A program made the position numbers and the translations under genes. A DNA stretch of 6,279 nucleotides from Deltaproteobacteria bacterium (GTDB taxonomy: Bacteria > Desulfobacterota > Desulfuromonadia > Geobacterales > Pseudopelobacteraceae), in NCBI GenBank assembly GCA_030654645.1, contig JAURXC010000014.1, forward strand, positions 1 to 6,279, given 5' to 3'. This document shows positions 1 through 4,962 of the stretch, piece after piece. The notes under the pieces are model-generated. The model did no database searches and had not been told where the DNA came from. It was given only the letters and a program-made list of their open reading frames with translations. Numbering within the stretch: the first letter of the stretch is position 1; each line of letters begins with the position of its first letter.

Positions 1-258
1 TCGCGCGCCAACGGCGACATGTTCAAACGCAAGGCCGGCGCGGCGGTGGTGGCTGTGCGCCGGGCGGGAGCCATCAACGTTTTCGACACGATCAATCATT
101 TCTTCACGATCGGGCAGATGATCATTCCAGCCTCGAACTACTGGAATTTGGGAGTCGGCAGGAATATCGGCGATGTGAATCAGGATGAGGAAGGGGTCCA
201 TACTATGCGGGTGCTGGGTGAGAATATGGCCTGGCTGCTGAAGAGGATTGCCGGGTAG
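1..258 (+). CDS. Flavodoxin family / NADPH-dependent FMN reductase, C-terminal part (5' cut by window)
   Basis: The frame is open from base 1 to a TAG stop at 256-258, giving the last 85 residues of a protein whose start lies outside the window. The text contains KAGAAVVAVRRAGAINVFD, then a hydrophobic stretch ending IIPASNYWNLG, then DEEGVHTMRVLGENMAWLLK. This arrangement (strand after GAAVV, a conserved Gly/Tyr-Trp segment, a C-terminal helix with GENMAWLL) is typical of the C-terminal half of flavodoxin-fold NAD(P)H:FMN reductases and iron-sulfur flavoproteins in anaerobes. Members bind FMN and reduce it or pass electrons to partners in the cytoplasm. Any iron-sulfur ligands would lie in the missing N-terminal half, so the subtype cannot be decided. 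The in-frame ATG at 19 is not the start, because homologous-looking sequence (SRANGD) precedes it. The gene converges on tpx. Confidence 0.8.
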   Translation, partial: SRANGDMFKRKAGAAVVAVRRAGAINVFDTINHFFTIGQMIIPASNYWNLGVGRNIGDVNQDEEGVHTMRVLGENMAWLLKRIAG

Positions 259-269
259 GGTGAGGACGG

Positions 270-319
270 AAGACCGGCCGGCAGAGACCCCGCGTCAGGG
301 TGTCTTCGCCGGCCGGCTT
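270..319. terminator. Long GC-rich hairpin between convergent genes, probable bidirectional terminator
   Basis: CCGGCCGGC at 274-282 pairs perfectly with GCCGGCCGG at 308-316. The stem continues inward through GAGAC (284-288) with GTCTT (302-306), containing one G-U pair, and CCC (289-291) with GGG (298-300). The loop is GCGTCA. Outward, AAG (270-272) pairs with CTT (317-319) across one bulged A. The hairpin starts 11 bases after the flavodoxin-family stop and ends 13 bases before the tpx stop, the usual place for a shared terminator of convergent genes. A real U-tract is lacking on both sides (only TTGT follows on the plus strand), so intrinsic termination is likely but not certain. Confidence 0.65.
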
Positions 320-332
320 GTATCTGAGACCG

Positions 333-848
333 CTACAGCAGGGATTTGGCGGCTGCGATCGCGGCCGCGTAATCCGGTTCGGCGGTGACTTCCGGAACGA
401 TCTGGATGTAGCGGATCTTGTCGGCGCCATCCAGAACAAAGACCGCGCGGGTCAAAAGCAACAACTCCTTGATCAGCACGCCGTATGCAAGGCCAAATGA
501 TCGTTCGCGATAGTCGGAGAGCGTCACCACCTTGTCGATGCCGGCCGCTCCGCACCAGCGTTTCTGGGCAAAGGGGAGATCCTGGCTGATCGTCAGCACA
601 ACCACATCTCCCGGCAAATTTGCGGCTTCCTGGTTGAAACGTCGGGTTTCAGTGTCGCAAACCGGGGTGTCCAGCGACGGTACGGCGCTGATGATCTTGA
701 CCTTTCCGGCGTAGGTTGCCAGCGTGGTTGACGCCAGGGCGTTGTCCACCACGGTAAATTCCGGGGCAGCATCCCCTACCTTGAGTTCCGGTCCCAGCAG
801 GGTCATCGGATTGCCTTTGAAGGTTATGATTCCACTTTTTTCACTCAT
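333..848 (-). CDS. tpx: Thiol peroxidase (atypical 2-Cys peroxiredoxin)
   Basis: The 171-residue protein matches the Tpx family in length and layout. It should reduce hydrogen peroxide and alkyl hydroperoxides using thioredoxin, acting as a soluble antioxidant enzyme. The N-terminus has the family KGNPMTLLGPELKVGD and APEFTVVDN segments. The active site reads VPSLDTPVCDTET, with Pro57, Thr61 and peroxidatic Cys64. The resolving cysteine is Cys99 in RWCGAAG, and the conserved active-site arginine is Arg134 in LTRAVFV. The family signature VPEVTAEPDYAAA lies near the C-terminus. All catalytic residues are present. The ATG start is preceded by AGGAGG (plus-strand bases 856-861) at 7-base spacing, and it overlaps the stop of the upstream Nudix gene by four bases. 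The two are therefore probably transcribed together and translationally coupled. Confidence 0.96.
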   Translation of the reverse strand: MSEKSGIITFKGNPMTLLGPELKVGDAAPEFTVVDNALASTTLATYAGKVKIISAVPSLDTPVCDTETRRFNQEAANLPGDVVVLTISQDLPFAQKRWCGAAGIDKVVTLSDYRERSFGLAYGVLIKELLLLTRAVFVLDGADKIRYIQIVPEVTAEPDYAAAIAAAKSLL

Positions 849-1519
849 GACAAATCCTCCTCGTTAAGTTCTAGTAATTTCGGCAGTGTACAGCAATCTT
901 CACTATTTGCAACTCCAAGATCAAGAAGCTCGAGCAATTCAAGGAACTGCATCACCAGGCGATAGGTGATGCCCCACAATACCGGTTTGCCTTCTCCCGG
1001 CAGTCGGATGGCGGGGACTTCAAAAGATCTGTCATCGAAAGCTACCGGCGACAGGTGGTGGCGTGCACGATCACGCACATCCGAAAGCCTGATCCAGAAT
1101 GCGTCGCTTACTTCCTCGCTCAACACCGGATCGGTGCCTTTGTTGCCGATCCCGTACACGCAACAGGAAACCCACACCGGCAGATTGGTGCCGACGATGT
1201 CGGACAACCGGCCGAGATACCACTCCTCTTCCAGATCGATACCGATCTCTTCCCATGTCTCACGTCGCGCTGTCTGGCAGACCATTTCGCCTGCTTCCCA
1301 TTTGCCGCCGGGGAAAGCGATGTGTCCCGACCAGGGGTCCAGATGATGGGCGGCCCGTTGAATGAAGAGGATTTCCATGTCATCGGCCTGCTGTCGTATG
1401 ATCAGAGCCACGGATGCGAGAGTCCGCCCGGCCGTATCCGGAATTTCATCGCAATCCCTGGAAAGTAATGCCGCGATGCGCTTGAAATTGTAACTTTGTC
1501 GTATCTGTTCACTATTCAT
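845..1519 (-). CDS. Nudix hydrolase, CoA pyrophosphatase-like
   Basis: A 224-residue cytoplasmic protein with a complete Nudix box at residues 72-94: Gly72, Glu78, then REtWEEiGI at 86-94, with Glu87, Glu90 and Glu91 in place as metal ligands. Just before it is DPWSGHIAFPGG (61-72), the form seen in the CoA-pyrophosphatase (NudL/CoAse) branch, which cleaves coenzyme A or its derivatives to 4'-phosphopantetheine and 3',5'-ADP. The segment LFIQRAAHHL upstream corresponds to the NuCoA region, but I cannot confirm the full motif, so the substrate is an inference. The last 30 or so residues are a Leu/Glu-rich tail (FLELLELLDL onward, with a Cys-Cys pair) beyond the usual catalytic domain. The ATG at 1519 has only a weak AGGA upstream at long spacing. 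The gene precedes tpx with an ATGA overlap. Confidence 0.88.
   Translation of the reverse strand: MNSEQIRQSYNFKRIAALLSRDCDEIPDTAGRTLASVALIIRQQADDMEILFIQRAAHHLDPWSGHIAFPGGKWEAGEMVCQTARRETWEEIGIDLEEEWYLGRLSDIVGTNLPVWVSCCVYGIGNKGTDPVLSEEVSDAFWIRLSDVRDRARHHLSPVAFDDRSFEVPAIRLPGEGKPVLWGITYRLVMQFLELLELLDLGVANSEDCCTLPKLLELNEEDLS
856..861 (-). promoter_or_regulatory. Strong Shine-Dalgarno for tpx inside the end of the Nudix gene
   Basis: The minus strand reads AGGAGG seven bases before the tpx ATG. The site lies inside the last codons of the Nudix gene, whose stop overlaps the tpx start. Together these support start choice and direct re-initiation or coupling. Confidence 0.8.
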
Positions 1520-1624
1520 GTATAAAATTGTTCCTGTCAGTATATTGATTATATCCTTACCTCATCACTACGGATCGTCAAGGGAAAATTATTGCCATGT
1601 TTTCCTGGGATATCGGCACAGGAT

Positions 1625-1653
1625 TTGCTGATTTATTTACAGTTATTTATAGT
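1625..1653 (+). promoter_or_regulatory. Possible sigma-70-type promoter for the M23 peptidase gene
   Basis: TTGCTG (1625-1630) is followed after 17 bases by TATAGT (1648-1653). The -10 matches the consensus at five of six positions, while the -35 matches only its TTG. It would give a leader of about 190 bases before the peptidase ATG. The -10 overlaps the palindrome at 1649-1666, so a regulator bound there could control it. This is a reading of AT-rich sequence and could be chance. Confidence 0.3.
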
Positions 1654-1666
1654 TATTTTTAACTAT
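1641..1666. repeat. AGTTATTT direct repeats and ATAGTTA/TAACTAT palindrome
   Basis: AGTTATTT occurs at 1641-1648 and 1651-1658, exactly ten bases apart (about one helical turn), and again at 1756-1763. ATAGTTA (1649-1655) is the exact reverse complement of TAACTAT (1660-1666) across a TTTT loop. Ten-base phasing plus dyad symmetry next to a promoter-like -10 is the look of a regulator binding site. In AT-rich DNA such matches also arise by chance. Confidence 0.45.
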
Positions 1667-1850
1667 TCCGGCGCAAACCCAGTAACTGGCGATACTCTGT
1701 GTGTGTTCACGGTGTTTTGGATTGTCTGTTTGCAGTTGCTTCCGGATATTTATTCAGTTATTTTGAGACATGTTTGCAAAAAATATGGTCCTTAGGCCGA
1801 ACTGCTGAAATCTGAAGCCCTTCAATCAAGCTGGATGGTTAACTCATAAA

Positions 1851-2642
1851 ATGTTTAAAGGCAGATTCATTCAAATAGTGCTCTTGCTGTCAGTCGCGCT
1901 CTACGGTTTTGCCTGTTCCGATGCTTCTGCAGAAAATGGCTTTTCATGGCCTATTTCCTGCGTGCCCGGAGTGGACTGCGCCGGTCGGCATTTCCGTATC
2001 GGTTATCCGGATGTTGCCGGAACCGGCCTCTCCTTTGCGTGCAGCAAGCCGGGTTATACCGGCCACCAGGGCACCGATATCGTCGTGTCATCGGTTGACC
2101 AGAGAATCAAGGCCATGGCTGCCGCGGACGGCGTTGTGAGGTGGACCAGGGATGGTCTGTTCGACCGTTGCCCGAATGATTCCGAGCGAGAATGTGACGA
2201 GCGGGAGAAGAGCCGGCTTTCGACGGGAGACAAAGACGGCGCTACGCTTGGCTTCAATGCCGGAAATTTTGTTGTCCTGGAGCACAGAATCAATGACACT
2301 CGCTATCTGACGTTGTATGCCCATTTGCGCAAGGGTTCACTGAAAGTTGCTCCGGGGCAAAGAGTTTCGCGCATGCAACCACTTGGCGAAGTCGGAAGCT
2401 CCGGCAACTCGCAGATTCCCCATCTGCATTTCGGCGTTTACAAAGAGGAAGTCGGCATGTATCGCCCGGTTGATCCCTGGAAGGGCTCCTGCAATACCAG
2501 CAGCGACGGTCTGTGGGCTTCCGCGGTGCCATACCGCACCGATGAACTTCTGTTGGCGCATCCGGATGGCAATATTGTCAACGAACCCGGTATTTATCTT
2601 CAGACGATCCAGCGCAGTCGGCCCAAAAACAGAATCTATTGA
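1851..2642 (+). CDS. Secreted M23 family (LytM-type) metallopeptidase
   Basis: A 263-residue protein. Residues 1-27 form a signal peptide with a basic start, a hydrophobic core IVLLLSVALYGF and an ASA cleavage site before Glu28. Cys22 lies in GFAC, a poor lipobox, so the mature protein is probably free in the periplasm. The M23 fold supplies the zinc ligands His72 and Asp76 (GHQGTD), catalytic His158 (LYAHL) and the HxH motif His191/His193 (IPHLHFG). The strand VAPGQRVSRMQPLGEVGSSGNS before HxH is typical. M23 enzymes cut peptide cross-links in peptidoglycan. An insert of about 35 charged residues (101-136, with two cysteines) interrupts the usual domain. Seven cysteines in all, six of them in the mature part, suggest disulfides. 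The ribosome binding site is weak (GGATGG, 12 bases away). The 71-residue gene follows after 25 bases. Confidence 0.88.
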   Translation: MFKGRFIQIVLLLSVALYGFACSDASAENGFSWPISCVPGVDCAGRHFRIGYPDVAGTGLSFACSKPGYTGHQGTDIVVSSVDQRIKAMAAADGVVRWTRDGLFDRCPNDSERECDEREKSRLSTGDKDGATLGFNAGNFVVLEHRINDTRYLTLYAHLRKGSLKVAPGQRVSRMQPLGEVGSSGNSQIPHLHFGVYKEEVGMYRPVDPWKGSCNTSSDGLWASAVPYRTDELLLAHPDGNIVNEPGIYLQTIQRSRPKNRIY

Positions 2643-2656
2643 TTTTCATTCGATTT

Positions 2657-2662
2657 GAGAGG
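2657..2662 (+). promoter_or_regulatory. Shine-Dalgarno deciding the start of the 71-residue gene
   Basis: GAGAGG ends five bases before the ATG at 2668. An in-frame TTG at 2665 would sit only two bases from it, so the ATG is the better start. Confidence 0.65.
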
Positions 2663-2667
2663 TATTG

Positions 2668-2883
2668 ATGCTGATTCCAATTATTACCACAACAAGAGAA
2701 CCTGATTCCGTCCCCCCGCATATCCTTGACAGGATGCTTGCCAATGGTGAAATCCATGCATTTGAACGCTCCAGTGGCTGGACCATGGTTGGTCGTGACC
2801 CGATCCGATCCGCCAACAGGCCGTTTCGTGGCGTGGAGCGTCGCCGTCCAGTCGCGTTTCACCAGACATCACTAGCCGCATAA
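2668..2883 (+). CDS. GSU3473-like small protein of unknown function
   Basis: A 71-residue protein beginning MLIPIITTTREPDSVPP. It resembles a family of short Geobacter-type proteins (GSU3473 family). Shared features I recognise are an N-terminal short beta segment, HILDRMLANGEIHAFERSSGW (residues about 18-38), VGRDPIR, and a tail with an RG(P/V)ERR motif, here FRGVERRRP. No signal peptide, membrane segment or cysteines are present, so it is probably a small cytoplasmic protein. The basic tail could bind nucleic acid or a partner, but no function is known to me. It starts 25 bases after the peptidase gene with a good ribosome binding site and so is probably in the same operon. The family assignment comes from memory of the motif and is moderately sure; the gene call itself is well supported. 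Confidence 0.75.
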   Translation: MLIPIITTTREPDSVPPHILDRMLANGEIHAFERSSGWTMVGRDPIRSANRPFRGVERRRPVAFHQTSLAA

Positions 2884-2951
2884 AAAACTGCGATTTGCTG
2901 CAACATCCGGCCGTGACATGTATTGCATTGTTGCGGACTTTTCTGGTAATA

Positions 2952-2972
2952 GTCGGCATCTGAATTGCCGAC
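2952..2972 (+). promoter_or_regulatory. Hairpin abutting the lipoprotein ribosome binding site
   Basis: GTCGGCA (2952-2958) is the perfect complement of TGCCGAC (2966-2972), with a seven-base loop TCTGAAT. The stem ends directly at the AGGAG (2973-2977) used by the next gene. It could stabilise the 5' end of the message, influence ribosome access, or be a dyad operator. No U-tract follows, so it is not a standard terminator. The 100-base gap it lies in (2884-2983) probably holds any promoter for the downstream cluster, but I could not pick a convincing one. Confidence 0.5.
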
Positions 2973-2977
2973 AGGAG
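2973..2977 (+). promoter_or_regulatory. Shine-Dalgarno deciding the lipoprotein start
   Basis: AGGAG lies six bases before the ATG at 2984. The reading frame is open further upstream (an ATG at 2918), but that longer version would bury the lipoprotein signal peptide and has no comparable site. Confidence 0.8.
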
Positions 2978-2983
2978 TTTGCC

Positions 2984-3214
2984 ATGAAAATAGTCGTACT
3001 TGTTGCATTGATGTCAGCCTTGCTTCTATCCGGATGCGTTTCCGGAGAAAACAGGGCTGCGGAACTGCTGGAAACCGCCCGTTTTGAAGAAAAGCAGAAT
3101 AACCGCGAGCATGCCACAAAGCTTTATAACGAGATAATCCTGAAGTATCCCACCTCCCAAGCCTCCAGGGATGCCGCCGCACGCCTGGAAGAAATCAAGC
3201 GAATCAAACCCTGA
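2984..3214 (+). CDS. Small lipoprotein with a TPR-like repeat
   Basis: A 76-residue protein. The signal peptide MKIVVLVALMSALL leads into the lipobox LSGC, with Cys18 as the lipidated residue. Ser follows one residue after Val19, so there is no Asp at +2 and the outer membrane is a reasonable guess. The remaining part (residues about 24-73) reads AAELLETARFEEKQNN, then ATKLYNEIILKYPTSQASRDAAARLEEIK. This is one TPR-like helical hairpin of the type found in BamD and YbgF/CpoB-like proteins, with the usual YP-TS-A-A spacing. Such short lipoproteins usually serve in protein-protein contacts at the envelope; the partner is unknown. The stop TGA shares its A with the ATG of the glycosyltransferase gene, so the two are coupled. 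Confidence 0.85.
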   Translation: MKIVVLVALMSALLLSGCVSGENRAAELLETARFEEKQNNREHATKLYNEIILKYPTSQASRDAAARLEEIKRIKP

Positions 3215-4224
3215 TGTCCCGAGTCCCCACCGTATCGATCCTGATGCCGGTTCGCAATGAGGAGCGGTATCTTCAGGCGGCGCTGGATTCACTGTATCGC
3301 CAGACCCTTGAAGATTGGGAACTGGTGGTGGTTGATGACGGTTCCGGCGATCTGACGCCCCGGATTCTTGCCTCGGCAGCTGCAAGTGACAGCAGGATAA
3401 AAGTTCTCCGCCGCGAGGGAGGCGGCCTGGTGGAGGCGCTGAATACCGGTCTTGAGCTGTGCCGCGCCCCGCTCCTGGCACGCATGGATGGAGACGACAT
3501 AAGTCACCCCCGTCGCCTGTCGGAGCAGGTCGCCTACCTTGGTGCGCACCCCGATACCGGACTCGTGGCCTGCAGTTTCAGGCATTTCCCCCGAACATCG
3601 TTGAAACAGGGGATGGTGGATTACGAAACCTGGCAGAATTCGCTTCAGGATCACGACCTGATCAGCAAAGACCTGTTTGTCGAATCCCCTTTCGTGCATC
3701 CCGGTGTCATGACCCGCAGGAGCATACTGGAACGATTGGGGGGCTATCGTGATCACGGCTGGCCGGAAGACTACGATCTCTGGCTGCGAATGGTGTCGGC
3801 AAATGTGCATTTTGCCCGGCTGCCCGGGCGGCTCTTCTTCTGGCGGGATCACCCGCAACGCGCCACCCGCACCATGGATGAATACTCCTCCAATGCCTTT
3901 CGTTCGTGCAAAATGCACTATCTCCGTCAGGGGTTTCTGGATGAGTGCTCCGAGGTGGTCATGGCCGGAGCCGGAATCGAGGCCAGAGCCTGGCAGCGAC
4001 TGTTGGCGGCCAATGGCATCAGAGTTTCACACTGGCTCGACGTCGATCCTCGCAAGATCGGCCGTACGCTGCATGGAGCGCCGGTTTCCCGGCCGGAAGA
4101 GCTGGATTTATCCGGAAGAAAAATGCTGGCCGCGATAGGTGTCCGTGGAGCACGCCAGCAGTTCAGGGAACTGGCCAATCAACTCGGTTGGCAGGAAGGC
4201 ATGGACTTTGTCTGTGTCGCATGA
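3214..4224 (+). CDS. Family 2 glycosyltransferase with C-terminal Rossmann-like domain
   Basis: A 336-residue protein. Residues 5-215 are a GT2 (GT-A fold) domain: VSILMPVRNEERYL, the nucleotide-binding VVVDDGSGD (Asp41/Asp42), the metal-binding MDGDD (Asp92, Asp94, Asp95), a conserved SPFVHPGVMTRR acceptor segment, and the catalytic-base region WPEDYDLWLRM (Glu185, Asp186). It should move a sugar from a nucleotide-sugar donor to an unknown acceptor, probably in surface polysaccharide or glycoconjugate synthesis. No membrane segment is seen. Residues about 246-336 form a second domain: MAGAGIEARAW resembles a dinucleotide-binding glycine turn, LDVDPRKIG follows, then AAIGVRGARQQ and the end GMDFVCVA. 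This combination resembles other GT2 proteins with such a tail. No strong ribosome binding site is seen; translation probably couples to the lipoprotein gene through TGATG. Confidence 0.92.
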   Translation: MSRVPTVSILMPVRNEERYLQAALDSLYRQTLEDWELVVVDDGSGDLTPRILASAAASDSRIKVLRREGGGLVEALNTGLELCRAPLLARMDGDDISHPRRLSEQVAYLGAHPDTGLVACSFRHFPRTSLKQGMVDYETWQNSLQDHDLISKDLFVESPFVHPGVMTRRSILERLGGYRDHGWPEDYDLWLRMVSANVHFARLPGRLFFWRDHPQRATRTMDEYSSNAFRSCKMHYLRQGFLDECSEVVMAGAGIEARAWQRLLAANGIRVSHWLDVDPRKIGRTLHGAPVSRPEELDLSGRKMLAAIGVRGARQQFRELANQLGWQEGMDFVCVA

Positions 4225-4257
4225 TAAAAAGCGTAAACACAAGGAGGTACCAAGCTT

Positions 4258-4632
4258 ATGAAACTAATGTTATCAATCCTGATTACAGCACTCGTTTTAA
4301 CATCGCCTGTTTTTGCCGCTCAGGACGACGAGCTGATGGAAAAGATCAAGCTGCTTGAACAACAGATTCAGGAGCTTAAAGAACTTAAGGAACAGCAGAA
4401 AGTCGGAGTAGCCAAGCAGGAACAGTGCATCCGGGCCGTGGGCAGAGAGAAGTTCTGCACCTGCCTCGGAGAAAATCTTCCGCGCGAGGTGAGCTTTGAA
4501 CAGTACATCCACACCATCGTGACACCCAAAGACGCACTCGGTTATGCCGGCATGACCGCGGATCAGAAAAAAACAGTGGATGCCACGATAGCTGCTCGTG
4601 ACAAGTGTGTGGAAAAGGGGTTTTTTAAATGA
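4258..4632 (+). CDS. Small exported coiled-coil protein with four cysteines, function unknown
   Basis: A 124-residue protein. Residues 1-20 are a signal peptide (MKLMLSILITALVLTSPVFA) with a cleavage site after Ala20 or Ala21. Residues 24-56 are rich in Leu, Glu, Lys and Gln with heptad spacing (LMEKIKLLEQQIQELKELKE), a short coiled coil that could drive dimerisation. Four cysteines follow: Cys57, the pair Cys67 and Cys69 in KFCTCLGE, and Cys117 near the end. They probably form two disulfides in a helical hairpin. The C-terminal part reads VSFEQYIHTIVTPKDALGY, then MTADQKKTVDATIAARDKC. I do not recognise a named family. The start has a full AAGGAGGT (4241-4248) nine bases upstream. It follows the glycosyltransferase by 33 bases and overlaps the DUF2288 gene by four. 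Confidence 0.8.
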   Translation: MKLMLSILITALVLTSPVFAAQDDELMEKIKLLEQQIQELKELKEQQKVGVAKQEQCIRAVGREKFCTCLGENLPREVSFEQYIHTIVTPKDALGYAGMTADQKKTVDATIAARDKCVEKGFFK

Positions 4633-4931
4633 TTCCCAGTAAAGAAGATTTGGCGCTTTCAATTGATGAAGCCGAATGGAGCAGCCTGCGGGCACATCTT
4701 GAGCGTGGCGGCCTGATCCTGGTTGACGATTCGCTGGATCTGGCCGATACCGCAATGAAAGTGGCCTCGGATGACATAGACATTATCCAGCACCTGGTTG
4801 AAACCGGCATGATCGGCAAACCGTCGGAAGCCAAAATCCGTTCCTGGGATGATAACAAAATGAAAAAGTTCTCGATGCTGATCGTCAGCCCCTATGTCCT
4901 CTTCCAGGAGAAGGTGCCGACCTTTCATTGA
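4629..4931 (+). CDS. DUF2288 family protein
   Basis: A 100-residue cytoplasmic protein that matches my memory of DUF2288. It shows EAEWSSLRAHLERGGLILVD (residues about 14-33), SLDLADTAMKVASDD (35-49), a helical middle ending IGKPSEAKIRSWDDN with KPS at about 64-66 and Trp73, and the closing strand MLIVSPYVLFQEK (83-95). These are the family landmarks (W..L, RG, VD.SLDL, KP, a late Trp, SPYVL.QE). The molecular function of the family is not known to me. The ATG overlaps the previous stop in an ATGA, with a modest purine-rich GGAAAAGGGG eight bases before it, so it is probably translated by coupling. The yceH gene follows after 31 bases. Confidence 0.85.
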   Translation: MIPSKEDLALSIDEAEWSSLRAHLERGGLILVDDSLDLADTAMKVASDDIDIIQHLVETGMIGKPSEAKIRSWDDNKMKKFSMLIVSPYVLFQEKVPTFH

Positions 4932-4949
4932 CCATCCCGTTCCGGCAGG

Positions 4950-4955
4950 AAGGAG
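4950..4955 (+). promoter_or_regulatory. Shine-Dalgarno deciding a TTG start for yceH
   Basis: AAGGAG is followed after seven bases by TTG at 4963. The frame is open back to an ATG at 4894, but that start lies inside the DUF2288 gene, has no good site, and would add 23 residues (MSSSRRRCRPF onward) that do not look like the family. Confidence 0.8.
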
Positions 4956-4962
4956 ACAGCTG

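Larger units (their letters stand above)
1520..1850. other. AT-rich divergent intergenic region with promoter-like elements
   Basis: This 331-base gap separates the leftward Nudix-tpx pair from the rightward peptidase gene, so it should hold promoters for both. It is clearly more AT-rich than its surroundings. A 67-codon open frame at 1592-1795 has no ribosome binding site and no recognisable product, and I do not call it. On the minus strand a TATAAT (plus bases 1548-1553) and TATACT (1539-1544) lie 20-35 bases before the Nudix start. TTGACG (1576-1581) is 22 bases from TATAAT, which is too far for a standard sigma-70 promoter. No tRNA or recognised riboswitch was found. Confidence 0.6.

Noticed and set aside
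1592..1795. 67-codon plus-strand open frame in the divergent intergenic region
   Set aside because: No ribosome binding site, hydrophobic AT-driven composition, no recognisable family, and it spans probable promoter DNA.
1907..1918. Possible lipobox in the M23 peptidase signal peptide (GFAC, Cys22)
   Set aside because: Phe at -2 and Gly at -3 fit a lipobox poorly, while an ASA signal peptidase I site follows five residues later.
3289..3918. 209-codon minus-strand open frame inside the glycosyltransferase gene
   Set aside because: Shadow of the GT2 gene on the other strand; no family resemblance and low-complexity composition.
4246..4257. GGTACCAAGCTT before the coiled-coil gene, resembling joined KpnI and HindIII cloning sites
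   Set aside because: The surrounding sequence is continuous native operon with a normal ribosome binding site; there is no vector sequence, so coincidence is most likely.
3945..4358. 137-codon plus-strand frame bridging the glycosyltransferase and the coiled-coil gene
   Set aside because: Overlaps two well-supported genes out of frame, and its protein has no sensible features.
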